A stretch of 64,000 bases of DNA. Origin: Adiantum capillus-veneris (taxonomy: Eukaryota > Streptophyta > Polypodiopsida > Polypodiales > Pteridaceae). The DNA lies in assembly GCA_014529385.2 (NCBI GenBank), contig CM043946.1, forward strand, positions 20,576,577 through 20,640,576, in the 5' to 3' direction. Shown in pieces: positions 19,451 through 32,282 of the stretch. Made by a program: the position numbers and the translations under genes. Below the pieces are notes generated by a model. The model searched no databases, was not told the DNA's origin, and saw only the letters and a list, made by a program, of their open reading frames with translations. Numbering within the stretch: position 1 is the stretch's first letter; each line of letters opens with the position of its first letter.

Positions 19451-22400
19451 CTATCCAATGCCCAATAACTCACGACAATTCACAAAGCCCTCTCCTGGAA
19501 GTCCCTTTGTGAGTAGATCAACAGGATTGTCCTTGGTGTGGATCTTCAGCAGTTGTATCTGCTTGTCTTCAAGTACTTCCCTAATGAAGTGATATTTCAC
19601 ATCAATATGCTTAGTCTTCGAATGGAACACTGGATTCTTTGCCAATTGTATAGCACTTTGACTATCACAATATAACTCTGGCATATCTACTTTGATTCCC
19701 AAGTATGCTACCAATCTACCAAGCCAAATAGCTTCTTTGCATGCCTCATTTGCTGCAACATACTTAGCTTCTGCAGTAGACTGCGTAACACAATCTTGTA
19801 ATCGAGATCGCCATGATATAGCACCTCCAGCCAATGTAAAGACATAGCCTGATGTAGATCTCCTCTTATCCAAGTCTCCTGCATAATCTGAGTCAGTGTA
19901 TCCTCTGACACTCAAATCCTGACTACCATAGCATATGCGCATACTCTTTGTATGTTTTAAGTATCTCATGATACCTTTCACTGCCTCCCAATGTTTCTTT
20001 CTGGGATTTGACATATATATGCTAACCACTCCCACTGCAAATGCAATATTCGGACGTGTAGCAATCATTGCATACATCAAACTACCCACTGCAGATGCAT
20101 ATGGAATCTTATCCATTTCAGCCTTTTCTTCCTCAGACACATGAAAATCTTGTTTGCTAAGTTTCACATATGGTGGCAATGGAACACTCAATGCCTTTCC
20201 CTTCTCCATGTTGAAACGTTGCAAAACCTTGTCAATATACTGTGTTTGAGATAACCAAATCAACTTCTTTGATCTGTCACCAAGTATATGACTTGCCTCA
20301 CCTATGTCTTTCATGTCAAACGATTTTGCCATCTTTGACTTCAAAGCTGAAATTTCTTCCAAGTGTTTGCCAGCAATCAACATGTCATCCACATACAAAA
20401 TAAGGATCAGCCAACTGCCATCCTTAGCCTTCTTTGTATACAGACAGTGATCGAACTCACTACGTTTGTAGCCTTGAGAAAGCATAAACTGGTGGAACTT
20501 ATGGTACCATGCCCTCGGTGATTGTTTTAAGCCATAAAGACTTTTTAACAACCGGAATACCAAATCTTCCTTGCCTTTCTCAACAAACCCTTCTGGCTGC
20601 TGCATGTAAATTTCCACATCTAAATCACCATGCAAGAACGATGTCTTGACATCCATTTGGTGCAACACCAAATCCAATATAGCAACCAATGCAAGAAAGC
20701 ATCTCAATGTAGTCATCTTGACCATTGGAGAGAAGACTTCATCAAAGTCAATGCCTTGTTCTTGCTTAAAGCCCTTGGCAACAAGCCTTGCTTTGTACTT
20801 TGGCTGACTATCATGAGTGGTGATCTTATACCTGTAAACCCATTTACAAGGTAGAGCCTTTTTGCCCTGTGGTAATTTAACTAGCTTCCATGTCTGTTTT
20901 TTATGCAGAGCTATCATCTCTGACTGCATGGCCAACTGCCATTTTTTCGAGTCAACCACTTGTAATGCTTCCTTGTAACAAGATGGTTCTCCGCAATCTG
21001 TGAGCATGACATAATTTAGAGATGGCACATAGCGATCAGGTGGTTTGGAGACACGCTCAGAACGTCTCACCACAACTGATTCTGCCTCTCTAGCCACTAT
21101 AGGCTATTTCTGAGCCTGACCATGCTGTCTTGATGTGCTAGCACTAGGTCCATCTTCCCTGAAGACAACTCTTCTGATCTCCTCTATCTTCTCTGGCTTA
21201 GCGTGAAACTTGGCTTCTTTGAAATGCACATCATTGCTAAGAATAAGCTTTCTAGACTCAGGATCCCAAGCCGGTAACCCATCTCGCCCGATTCTCCGTA
21301 GCCAAGAAATATACACTTCTTGCTCTTTGGTTCTAACTTATTCCTGAACTCCTTAGGAATATGGCTATAAGCTTCACAACCAAAGACTCTGATATGCTTA
21401 TACGAAGGTGCCTTGCCTGTCCATAGCATCTTGGCCACTGCACTCTTATCCAGAACCCTACTAGGAGACCTGTTGATCAAATGGACTGCTGTAGCCACTG
21501 CTTTCGCCCAAAATCCATCAGGCAACTGAGCATTTGACAACATGCTTCTGACCTTCTCTTGTATGGTCCTATTCATACGTTCTACAACTCCATTTTGTGA
21601 AGGATTGTATGGTGCACTAAGTTACCGCTTAATCCCTTTTGGTTCACAAAAGTCTTGAAAAGCTTTGGAAACGTACTCTCCACCATTGTCATTTCTCAAG
21701 CACTTTAGCTTCTGACCACTTTGATTCTCCACAAGCTGCAAGAATGTCTTAAAGACCTTGAGCACCTCATCCTTGTGCTTCAAGAAGTAAACCCATACTT
21801 TGCGAGAATAGTCATCTATGAATGTACAAAAGTACGCTGCTCCCCCTAGTGACAAACTAGGCATTGGTCCGCATAGATCACTGCGCACAAGAGCTAACCG
21901 TTCGTCCCTACGATTCCTCTTTGATCTGTGCGGTTCCTGTGTTTGCTTACCATAAACACAATGCTCACAAAACTCAAAATCTTGAAATGAAAAGCGAGGA
22001 AAATAACCAAAATGAGAAAGTATTTCCATTCTTCTTTTTGACATATGTCCCAGCCTACGATGCCACAGTGACACACTTGGCTGCTCAATCATATTAATTA
22101 CATGGTTTTTAACCTCTGAAACATGTAAAGTGTACAGAGTTCCTGACTTGCTGCCATGTGCTACAGTCATCGAACCTTTGGAGATCTTCCAAGCGTTGTT
22201 CCCAAAAACTGTCACATAACCCGCATCATCCAGCTTCCCTGTACTGATCAAGCTCTTCGGATTGCTGGAACATGTCTGACATTCTTGAGCCATAAAGAAG
22301 AGCCATTCTAAAACTTCAATTGCACATCTCCCACTCCAAGTATGTCACAAACGTGCTCATTTCCAAGTCTGACATAATCTTTAGTAGTCACATATGATGT

Positions 22401-23399
22401 AAACCACTCTTTGTGCAGAGAAACATGTAAAGATGCCCCTGAGTCGATAATCCAATCACTCATAGCATGTCCGTCCTTTGCAGTCAAGAAAACAGAATCA
22501 AGATTTCTTGTGAGGAAGATGTCACCAGCTGCTATACCAGAATCACTGTCTGAACCAGATCCTGTGACATTCACCTCTTCAATCTTCATTGAACTCTTCT
22601 TTTCATCTTGCTTAGAACTCTTTGTTTTGCCTTTTTCTTGTTTCCACTTTGTACAATCTCTCTTCATGTGACCCTTCTTGCCACAATGGTAGCATTCTAT
22701 GTCATCCTTTGACTTCGAGTCACGAGACTTACTTTGGTTTTGTGCCTTCTTACCCTTCTTCTCTTTAGACTGTTGTCTCCCTCGAACGACCAAAGCACTA
22801 TTGCCTTTGCCTTTGTCAATGTTCTTCCTGTTCACTTCCTCTGTGAGCAAGCTGCCTTCTATATTGGAACTTGTAAGACCTTCTGACACGACAGAATTAC
22901 TTAACGCTGTACGAAAAGTATCCCAACTTTCTGGCAAAGTGATTAAGAGAAACATAGCCTTCACTGAATCTGGAAAGACTATCTCCTGTGCTGTTAACTG
23001 GCTGAAAATTGTGTGAAATTCATTGAGATGATTTGACATAGCTGTCCCTTCCTTCATCTTCAAATCCACCAATTTCTTGAGCCAGTAAATCTGAGAAGCA
23101 GTACTTTGTTTCTGGTACATACCACATAGCTTTTTCCATACGCCATACGCTGTAGTCTCTTCTGCTACGTTGAAGTAAACATTTTCTACCAGTGTTAGCA
23201 TGATTGTGGAACAAGCTAACTCGTCAAGCTCTTCCCACTCATCTTCAGCTATACCTTCTGGTCTCTCCCCTTTGAGCTTCAGTGGCTTCACTTGTTTTTT
23301 CTGCACCAAAACCTGCCAAATCTGCTTCTTTCAGAATGGAAAGTTTGTGCTGTCCAGCTTCTTTATGTTGTAAAGAGTCTCACTTTGAGAAGATGCCAT
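19451..23399 (-). pseudogene. copia-1 gag-pol, broken
   Basis: Translation would start at the ATG at 23399-23397 (MASSQSET..., a typical copia gag start). A TGG-to-TGA change stops it after about 22 codons. Gag continues to about 22308 with a CX2CX4HX4C knuckle (CYHCGKKGHMKRDC). After a frame break come the GAG-pre/HHCC finger and integrase core (22293-21622, with RNDNGGEY). Further breaks lie near 21621, 21300 and 21100. The RT and RNase H part (21097-19451) is open, with YVDD intact in LYVDDMLIAG and a normal C-terminus (LLTKGLPGEGF). At least five disabling lesions mean no polyprotein can be made, though the RT fragment is well preserved. Confidence 0.9.
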
Positions 23400-23499
23400 A
23401 TCTACCAAACTGTTTACTTCAGGAAAGAATTTGGCAGAGTTTCCCCTGTAAATTGGCCTTTGTACACAGTAAACAAGCTGTAAACAACAAGCTGAATGC

Positions 23500-23726
23500 T
23501 ATTGGAATTAGGGTTGCAGAGAAACACACACAACTTGGAAAAGACGAAGGAAGCTCAAGGCACACAATGGAGAGTTTTTTACTAGGTGTGCAATGGAAAG
23601 ATAGGTAGCCCTAGAGTGATGGGTGTATATACAATGCACGGGGGAAAAAACCTCCTAAAGAGGGAAAAAATGCCCCGGCGGTCCTAATGTGTTCACACAC
23701 ATCACTACCACATGTATATGGTAACA
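23500..23726 (-). repeat. copia-2 3' LTR
   Basis: 227 bp, about 4% different by eye from 28391-28616, and close to both copia-3 LTRs. Confidence 0.9.
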
Positions 23727-23801
23727 AATCCCCCTTGGAGTGATGCGGTGAACGAGGGCTGGCACATGAGTAAAGGGAAGTGCCATGCCCTGAGGACAGA
23801 A

Positions 23802-26800
23802 TCAGTCCACAAAGGGGAGTAAGCCCAAAGCTTTGCGGAAAGCTTCAAGCTTCTCACGAGACAATGCCTTTGTGAAAAGATCTGCAAGGTTGTTCTGTGT
23901 TGGCAAATAAGCCAAGCTGATCTCTCTTGCTGAGAGCCTCTCCCTGACATAGTGGTAATGCACCTCAATGTGCTTTGTGCGAGCATGAAAAAGTGGGTTC
24001 CTTGCAACTGCCAATGCACTCTGACTGTCAGTGTAGATAGTGTTGGCAATGTCCTATCCAACACCCAAATCAGCCGTAAGGCGTCTGAGCCATACACACT
24101 CAACCGTAGCTGTGAAGACTGCCCTGTACTCAGCCTCACAACTCGAAGTGGCCACAATAGGTTGCTTCTTGCTCAACCATAATATACATGAACTGCCAAG
24201 CATGAAACAAAAACCACTTGTGGACACTCGCGTGTCAAAACGACCAGCCCAATCTAAGTCCAAAAAAGCATGTAAGTCTAGCGGCAATGATCCTCCGTTG
24301 GGATAAAACAAGCCAAGATGTAAAGTGCCACTAAGGTAGTGGAAAATCCTCTTGACAGCCTGCCAATGCTTAGACCCTGGGCTATGCATAAATCTGCTGA
24401 CCTGTGAGACTGCAAATTGAATATCTGGCCTCGTGTTGCATACATAAATGAGGCAGCCAACAACAGTTTGGTAAAGAGTGACATCAGCAGGATTGCCAGC
24501 ATCATGTAGACTCAACTTCAAACCTGTTTCCATGGGAGTGGCAATAGGTTTGCAATCCTCAAGTCCAAACTTACATATCAATGTCTCTATGTAACTTTTC
24601 TGACACAAGGCAATACCACCATCACACTGCTTAAACTGTATGCCCAAGTAATGATGCAACAGTCCCAAATCTTTCATCTTGAAAGTAGCATTCAAATCAG
24701 CCTTAAATTCAGCAATATGTCTCTCATTTGGTCCGGTGATCAGCAAATCATCAACATAAAGAACCACAATGAGAAATACATCATCCTCACGCTTTACATA
24801 CAATGTGCTTTCTGTTGGATTGTTACAAAAGCCTCGTTTAACCAAATGAGTGTCAGCTTTCTCATACCAAGCACGAGGAGATTGCTTCAACCCATACAAA
24901 GCCTTCTTACATCTGCACACTTTGTCCTCTTGTCCTTTTATGACAAAACCGTGAGGCTGCGTTACATAAACTTCCTCAAATATGTCACCATTCAAGAAAG
25001 AAGTAACAATGTCTGATTGATGTACATCCCAACAAAAATGAGCTGCCAATGCACATAGAAAACGCACAGTAGTCATACGACAAGTGGGAGAAAAAGTCTA
25101 TCATAATCTATACCTTTTTGCTATGCATAACCCTTTGCAACAAGTCCAGCCTTATGGCAATCGATCTCACCATCCGGCTTGCGTTTCAACTTGTAAACCC
25201 ACTTCGTACCAGTGGCCTTTTTGCCAGGAGGCAAATCACATAAAGTCCATGTGTCATTTTCTATAAGTGCATCATATTCTGATTGCATGGCAGCCATCCA
25301 ATTTTCTGAATTCTGTGCTTCATCAAAAGACAGAGGCTCCTCAACATCATGTAAACTAGACACAGCCAAAGCATAACAATGTGATGCATAAGATGCATGG
25401 CGAGAGCCTGAACGAGTACGACTAGACAAAGGTGCATCCAATTTACTGTCCCGCAAAGTGTGCACCAGCCATTTTGGCATACCTCTAGCCTGCTCATTTT
25501 CAGCCCTTTCCTCATCAAGTACATCATGTACATCTGCATCAGTAATAGGCTGATCTAAAACATTTTCAAAAACCCCCATAGGCTGTACATTTGCCTCATT
25601 GGAACTTACATTTGTATTTCCACCACTGAAAAGAGGCAACAAAGTGTCATAAATGTCCTGTGAGCTTACATTACTGTCTCTAGTACATGACAACAAGGGC
25701 TGAACAGAATCTTCCACAAACACTACATCCCGTGAAACCAGAATACGTTTTGTTTGCGGATGATACAACCTATAACCTTTGCTTTCAGCGCTATAACCAA
25801 CAAAAATACATTTGACAGCCTTATCATCCAATTTTCTGCACTGCACTTGTGGCACCAAAGCATATGCCAAACAGCCAAAGACACGCATGTGCTCAATAGA
25901 AGGCTTTCTATCATGCCATGCTTCATATGGAGTAGTAGACTGCAAAGCTTTCGTAGGACACCTGTTAAGTACATAAGTGGCACAGATGATGGCCCCAAGC
26001 CAAAAAGAATGCGGCAAAGCTTGACTTTTGACCATGCATCGTGCCATTTCCGTTAGTGACCTATTTTTCCTCTCAGCAACACCATGTTGCTGAGGTGTAT
26101 AAGGCAGTGTACATTGGTGATTTATCCCACGACTAGCGAGGAATGCATTAAATTCATGAGACATATACTCCCCCCCTCAATCGGAACGGAGGGTGCCCAT
26201 AGAACATTTCGAGACATTTTCAGCCATAGCCAGAAATTGTTTGAAGGACATAAAAACCTCGCACTTCGCTTTAAGTGGAAATACCCATGCATGCCTGGAG
26301 TAATCATGAATGAAAGTCACGAAGTACAGGTAATTGCCCAAGGACAGAGTTTGCATGGGCCCACAAACATCACTATGCACAAGCTGCAACCTGCATGTGG
26401 TCCGAACTGAACCATCCTTTGGAAATTTAGAACGCTGCATCTTACCCAAAATACAGCCTTCACAAACATGTTTGACAGGTGCTTCAAGAGGTGGCAAAGA
26501 AGCAACCATATCAGATTTCTGCAAACGAAGCAAACTGGGAAAATTCAGATGACCAAAATGTGCATGCCAAAATTTTGCATCTGAAATAGCCCTTGAATCT
26601 GCAACAGCATTTGCAAAATTTTGTCCAAACTTGTCATACAAAGTGAGCTGATACAGACCACGGCACAAAAGCCCAGATGCAACAATTTCATCACCAAAAC
26701 TGAGATCATGAACTGTACATCTGTCATCCACAAATTTGACTACAAGTCCAAGTCTAGAAAGTGCAGATACAGACAAGAGATTCTTCTTGATCCCAGGTAC

Positions 26801-28076
26801 ATAAAGTGCATCAACAAGTGTGAAGGATCTGCCATTAGCAGCAGTGAGCACAATCTTTCCAACTCCCTAAGCTGGATAAGAGGCATTGTTGGCACAAGTG
26901 ACTGAATTCCCATGAGGGACAGACTTGAGAGAGGTAAACAATTCACGATGTGAGGTAATGTGCTTTGTAGCACCACTATCAAAATACCACACATGTGAAT
27001 CTGCAGCAACTGACAAGCATGCATCATGGACAGCAAGATTGTAGGTGCACTCTGCGCTAAAAGCCCATTTTGCATCAACATCAGCATCACAATCTCCTTT
27101 TACAGAAGACTCAACAATGGATGCATTTGTAGTGGAACCAGCATTTGCAGTGGAACCACCCTCTTTCTTCTTAGCCTCTTTGGCCTTCAACTTAGGACAC
27201 GACTTGATCAAGTGATCATTGGCTTTACAATAATGGCAACGCATATTCTTTTTGCCCTTATCACCAGAATTCCCAGACGAAGTGCTGCCAGCAGAAGCAT
27301 TAGGAACAGAATTTTTGCCACTCGCAGTAGAACCATAAGAAGTGGCTGCATTGCTGTTACCACCCTTTCTTTGAGAATCAATAAAAGCATGTTCAACTGC
27401 ACGCTGCCTAGTCCTGTTTTTTCTAGAAAGCGACTTTTGCAACAGCAATGTGCATAATGCATCAAACTTGACAACTTCAGGATTTCCTTGGGTCGTAAGT
27501 CTCCAAGTACTAGCAAAAGTCTGGTAAGGCAGCAAGAACAGTCTACACAAGGGAACTGTCTAAAATGACTTCACCTGCAAAAATAAGCTGCTCATTGATA
27601 TCCTTGACACTAGCAAGGAAAGTGTCCATATCATCTTCCTCATGCATAATCTTCGACTCCAGCTCTTTACGCAGCAAAGCAATTTTAGCCTCATTGCGGC
27701 TTGCATAAAGACCTGCTAAAATATCCCAAGCCTGTTTTGTAGATTTTACTGAACGGATGTGAGGAACAATGGTGCGCTTCATAGACAACGCAATCAATGC
27801 ATGAGCCTGCGCATCCTTAACATCCCAACGAGCTTGTTCTACCATAGGCAAAACAACTCTAACAGCTGCAATCCTTGCAGCAAAACCTGCAACATCCTTA
27901 ACATTGCCTACATCCTTAGAACCAGGACGTACATCAATGCCCTGCACAATGTTCCAGACTCCCTTTGACACAAGAACATGTTGCATCATATAAGCCCACA
28001 TAGGGTAGTTGTCCCCATCCAACCTGTCCTCAGCAGCAAACATCTTGAACACGTCTATGCTGTTGGTATCAGCCAT
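23802..28076 (-). pseudogene. copia-2 gag-pol, broken
   Basis: Gag starts at the ATG at 28076 (MADTNSIDVFKMF...). It shifts frame near 27545, then continues with a CX2CX4HX4C knuckle (CHYCKANDHLIKSC) and the protease region (YFDSGATKHIT) to a CAG-to-TAG stop near 26867. The integrase zinc finger and core follow to 26177, where the motif is RSD, TGA stop, GGEY. Integrase and linker run 26164-25121, RT and RNase H 25076-24054 (LYVDDLLITG intact), and the C-terminus 24014-23802. With these lesions repaired it would be a standard copia order (GAG-PR-INT-RT-RNH). The TGA next to the integrase catalytic Asp is shared with copia-3. Confidence 0.9.
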
Positions 28077-28376
28077 GGCAGCCTGATGTGAAAACTGCCG
28101 AAAAATAGGAGAAACGGAGTGAGAACAACCTGTGCTATATAGCACAAACCGTAGAAGACTATAAGGCACCTGTTATGCAGAAAACGACACTCACGGAAAT
28201 TCTGCACAAAATGACGAAATAGCCTGTGCAGTAGTAGCCTGTAGTGGAAACGAAGGCCAAAATGAGCCCAAAATATTTGTCGACCTACGAACGCTCGCCA
28301 AAGCTCACTGAAATCGGAGAAAGTGAGCAGGCATGTGCTGGAGCAACTGACAACTAAGCCCGGGAGGACGTGACCT

Positions 28377-28388
28377 GCTCTGATACCA
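28377..28388 (-). other. copia-2 primer-binding site (initiator tRNA-Met)
   Basis: On the minus strand TGGTATCAGAGC follows the 5' LTR after 2 nt. This is an exact plant initiator-Met PBS. Confidence 0.9.
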
Positions 28389-28390
28389 AT

Positions 28391-28616
28391 TGTTGGAATT
28401 AGGGTTGCAGAGAAACACACACAGCTTTGAGAAGACGAAGGAAGCTCAAGGCACACAATAGAGAGTTTTTTACTAGGTGTGCAATGGAAAGATAGGTAGC
28501 CCTAGAGTGATGGGCGTATATACAATGCACGGGGGAAAAAACCTCCTAAAGAGGGAAAAGTACCCCGGCGGTCCTAATGTGTTCACACACATCACTACCA
28601 CATGTATATGGTAACA
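28391..28616 (-). repeat. copia-2 5' LTR
   Basis: 226 bp with intact TGTT..AACA termini on the minus strand. It matches 23500-23726. Confidence 0.9.
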
Positions 28617-29580
28617 AACACCTCTCCTTAGGAACTGTCAGTATTTTAAATGTTTGACAGAGTCTTCCCTGTAAACTGAGCTCTGGAAACCAAAAGATAG
28701 CTCAAAAAACAACCATAAATAGCTGACCAGTGACAAATCTGAAAATCTCTGTAATATGCTATCCTGTAAGCATGCACTGTCTCCTGTCTGGGCGATGATA
28801 GAACCTGTATATGTCTCAAGACTAAACCCTGAACAATGCCTCAACGGCCTGACGCATAAGATGCAATCGAGTGTCTACACAAAGTCATACATCCTATGGG
28901 ATAAAATTCACCGAAGAGGATGCGTGTAGAGGGGAACTCTAGCAACCTAATCCACCTCACACTGGGTAACCCAGACCCCAGTGCTTGGCTTCAAAAAACC
29001 TCACACACGACCCTCACAGATGGCTCAACAAACTGCCCAGAACTAGCATACACCCTACAATAGACCAATCACTGTCCTATGACCGCTGCGGTGGTCTGTC
29101 TGCTAGCGTGACTCACAACTAGCAGACCCACAATCAGAGTACATCAATCTGCAATACATGCCAGTGGTGTCAAGCCGTCGTATGGCCACACCTCCCCTGG
29201 AACCTGGCAAGCACAAGAAGTAGCAATGCAAACTGCAATATATATATATGATGATATATATGTGTACCTGGTCTACAGATGATGTTTTGAAGACGAATGA
29301 GTGATGTATGTCGATGCCGATATTGATGCCGACCACCTGTTGCTTGCCAATCTACACAAGACGGGTTTCTTTGTGGCTGAAACCTATCTTCTGATGTAGT
29401 GCTCAGAGTGAAATTCTGAGGGCATAAATGGATTCGAAAGGGGGGTAAAACCCTAGGTCACCTGTTGGAAATTCTCCCGGAACGCTGAGTGTGAATTTTC
29501 AAGCTCTGGATCCAGAATCTGCTTGAAAAGTGCGCGTGTGCATTACACAAAACCGCACTGAACCAAGCTCTGATACGAAT
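28617..29580 (-). other. copia-1 5' leader, upstream part
   Basis: About 0.96 kb between copia-2 and the copia-1 5' LTR, with no convincing frame and an AT microsatellite near 29238-29262. The PBS is at 29567-29578 (minus-strand TCGTATCAGAGC, one mismatch to the initiator-Met site). Confidence 0.75.
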
Positions 29581-29801
29581 TGAAGTCACGGATCGGAGCG
29601 TGGATCGACTCTGACACACACACATAGAGATACACAGAGGTCTTACACAGTACGCAGAGAATTTTTTTTGAAGGGTTATCTCTCAAAACCTTATTTTCCA
29701 CAAAAGTATAAGTGACTATATACAAAGAGTTAGTGAAAAGTGAGTTAGGCGGGCGGCTGGCCATATCCCTATAAGAGGCCACTTGGGCTTTAAACCCAAC
29801 A
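29581..29801 (-). repeat. copia-1 5' LTR
   Basis: 221 bp, pairing with 19154-19376. It is followed by the ATTCC target duplication at 29802-29806. Confidence 0.9.
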
Positions 29802-29806
29802 ATTCC

Positions 29807-30347
29807 AGTAGAGCTAAAGCAGTTTATTGAAGATTACAACCTGAATAGATTTGATAAAAATCTAGCAACAGTAGGTCTGCCGAAAATGTTGGGCTTAGTT
29901 TAGAGATGCTTGCAAGAAGTAAAAGCTATGAAGATGAAAAAGCAACTTGATGATGCAGTGGAGATGGCACTTGATGTTGTGCATGAGCAGTATGGAATTT
30001 TTCAAGGACATGATCCAGATGGACTCCTTGCATGCTATCAAGCGGAGATGAAGAGCCGAGGAATTCAAGAAGATCAAATGATTTCAACCTTTGAAGAAGT
30101 TGTAACCTCCGAGTTTAAAGACAAGGTTCGAGAACTGGCAGAGACATACCCCACACAGTGGGATTATTTTGCAGAAGGGTTCGTTCATGAAAGCTCAAAA
30201 ATTATCGAGTTAACAATGAAGGAGATTGATGAACGAAGCTATATTCTTTTCTATAAAGAAGAAGGGATCATATGTAGTTCCTTAATTATGATCAATTTTG
30301 GAACCATATTTCTGCAAGAAGTCAAGCCAAGGCAAATACAACTTTGA
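29807..30347 (+). pseudogene. element H gag-like ORF (start codon at 19143, split by copia-1)
   Basis: The ATG at 19143-19145, about 28 bp after the H PBS, opens a frame that copia-1 interrupts in codon 4. Removing copia-1 and one ATTCC copy continues it in phase at 29807. It has one in-frame TAG at 29901-29903 and then stays open to 30347. The product would be about 180 aa: helical and charged, with an HDPDGLLACYQ segment and a C-terminal part (EVVTSEFKDKVRELAETYPT) that looks like a retroelement gag or capsid-type helical domain. That assignment is by general resemblance only. No zinc knuckle is visible. Its place right after the PBS supports a gag role. Confidence 0.6.
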
Positions 30348-32282
30348 AAGTAGCAGATTCAACTTCAAAGGACCATATTTTGAGCAACCAAGCAAAGGTA
30401 CATGATGGTTTTACTGCTGAAACACAAATGTATGAATTTTTTTTGAAGATTTCTCGCATGTAAGTTACTTTGAATAATGGTTCTTGTGAAGAGCCAGACT
30501 GTACAATTTTTTTTTTTCAAGCTACTAACCTTGGCATGTGATGCTCTCAACAAGTTTATCAAGAAGATGAGCCACTACAGGCTTCTAATGGTTCTATCGG
30601 CACTATAGCTGAGCAGGGCAGCAGAGTTATTACAGATGATTGCAGAAACAAATCTATTATACATGCGATAGATGATGAAGTGGCCGCCGAGACTGTGACC
30701 CTAACACAGGATGTACCTGATAATGCCAGTGAGCCTATGGTTGTTTCTGGCAATATGTTTGCCGATTCAATTATCTCAGAAGCAGATTCCATAATTGATG
30801 GGTTTTTGGCCCAATCTGAAGGAGAAGGTTATAGCAGTTTGGGAGAGCTTTGTGATGCATGTACCCCATCAGAGGGGGTGCCTGATGAACCTTTTGAAAG
30901 TAATAATGGCTTGCTAAGTAGCATGGATGCAGATGAGGAAGCATAGGGCGATATTGGAGATTGCCTATATCATGCTGATCGTGAACAGGATATAAACATG
31001 GATTCTACATCTATGCTTATATACGGGCTGCAAGAGGAGCCAACTCCTATAGTTTTGTTGAATGATGAGACTTCCAAAGGTGATTTTCCCACGGATGTTC
31101 TGGATGAAAATTTTCAGGACAAAGCTATTATTCATTATCAACCTCAAGAGCCAAGTAAAATCTTTCTGATGATAGAGGTCCAAAAAGTCCTAAGATTTTT
31201 CGTGATGGCTGTGAAGCTAGAGGGGGTGATGATGCTAAATCATCCCGGATACTGCATAAACTGCACATGATTTTTCATTTTCTCGGACAATGTGGCTAGG
31301 TTTGGATACTATTCCTAGTAATTCTTATGTCAATGATGTCCTGGCTACTAGTAAAAGGGAGTCAGAATTCTTACTCTTGCTGGTAACGACCTTAAGTTAC
31401 CAAAAGTTTGTGAGATGTGGCTGCTGCACTATGCTTCAGGTGAAGCTCTAGTATATTGTGGAGGCCATCAATGCTATGTGATTTTAATGGTATTTGATCT
31501 TGGTGATTCGAAAGATCTTCAAAAGCAGGTACACTATGGATGGGTATTTTTGGGTCTACATGGTGGTTTCTTTCTGCTAGATCCTGGAATAGCATATTTG
31601 GAGCAAAAATTCTTGAAGTTTATTGATTCAAATTGTGTGTGCTTATGTGGATATTATGCTCCTCCACTATTGGGGCAATTCCTTATTATTCCATTTGATC
31701 CTGGGAGCTATTGAAGAGCAACTGCCAGATTCAAAGATTTCATTCATTTTCATGTAGTAGGTTACTTGGCAGTAGATTTGTTTTTGGATTTATGCTAAAA
31801 CAGTCGTGTTTTTGGTTATATGATCAGTAAGATTCCATCGCTAGCTTCCAATTGGCATCTTGGACAATTGTTATAGTATCTTCACATCTTTTGAGATGGT
31901 TCTACTACCAGAACTTGAAGTAAAGGACTTGAGGACCATTCCATGTGCAGACAAAGTAAGGCATACTTGAGCTTGACAGGGTTCCTTAAAGAGAGCTGAC
32001 GGTCAAGCCTTGTGCATAAGTAATTAGAGAACTTGAGTTTGGCGGGGTTCACTAAACATATTTTTTTTAATTGCAAGCTTGGAGATACGACCACTACGGT
32101 TCAAGGATTGTGATGAGACAGCTACCAGATAATTCAGCTAGACTATTGATGTTATGATTTACACCTTCTTTTTGTTTTACATACCCTATCACCTACGTGA
32201 GTTTGATGACAAGTAGCTTAAGGTACTTATAAAAGATGCAGCTTGAAGACCGGTTGGCACAGACCGGAGGCTGTGCAGGTTC
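30348..32282 (+). pseudogene. element H downstream coding remnants, function unknown
   Basis: Broken plus-strand frames include an acidic Ser/Asp/Glu-rich segment (30680-30946), a following acidic segment (30998-31270) and a hydrophobic, aromatic segment with several Cys and Gly (31415-31714). Codon-like composition ends near 31714, and the rest to 32282 is AT-rich with nothing recognised. No retroelement enzyme motif is seen. The segments might be captured host sequence or a decayed H-specific protein. Confidence 0.45.

Larger units (their letters stand above)
23500..28616 (-). mobile_element. copia-2: Ty1/copia retrotransposon nested in copia-1
   Basis: A complete minus-strand element of 5.1 kb with LTRs 23500-23726 (227 bp) and 28391-28616 (226 bp), an exact initiator-Met PBS, and a purine tract (AAGGGGGATT on the minus strand) next to the 3' LTR. 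It sits in the 5' leader of copia-1, about 100 bp upstream of that gag start. The 3' LTR terminus has decayed (TATTGG instead of TGTTGG), and the flanks AATGC and AACAC are at best a target duplication with two transitions. It is the same family as copia-3 (44230-49346). Confidence 0.92.
19154..29801 (-). mobile_element. copia-1: Ty1/copia retrotransposon, interrupted by copia-2
   Basis: A minus-strand element with LTRs of 223 bp (19154-19376) and 221 bp (29581-29801), TG..CA ends, and target duplications ATTCC at 19149-19153 and 29802-29806. It has an initiator-Met-type PBS and a purine tract. Removing copia-2 (23500-28616) leaves about 5.5 kb. The LTRs differ by roughly 7% by eye and the coding region has several stops and shifts, so it is inactive. 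It lies in codon 4 of the gag-like frame of element H. Confidence 0.93.
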
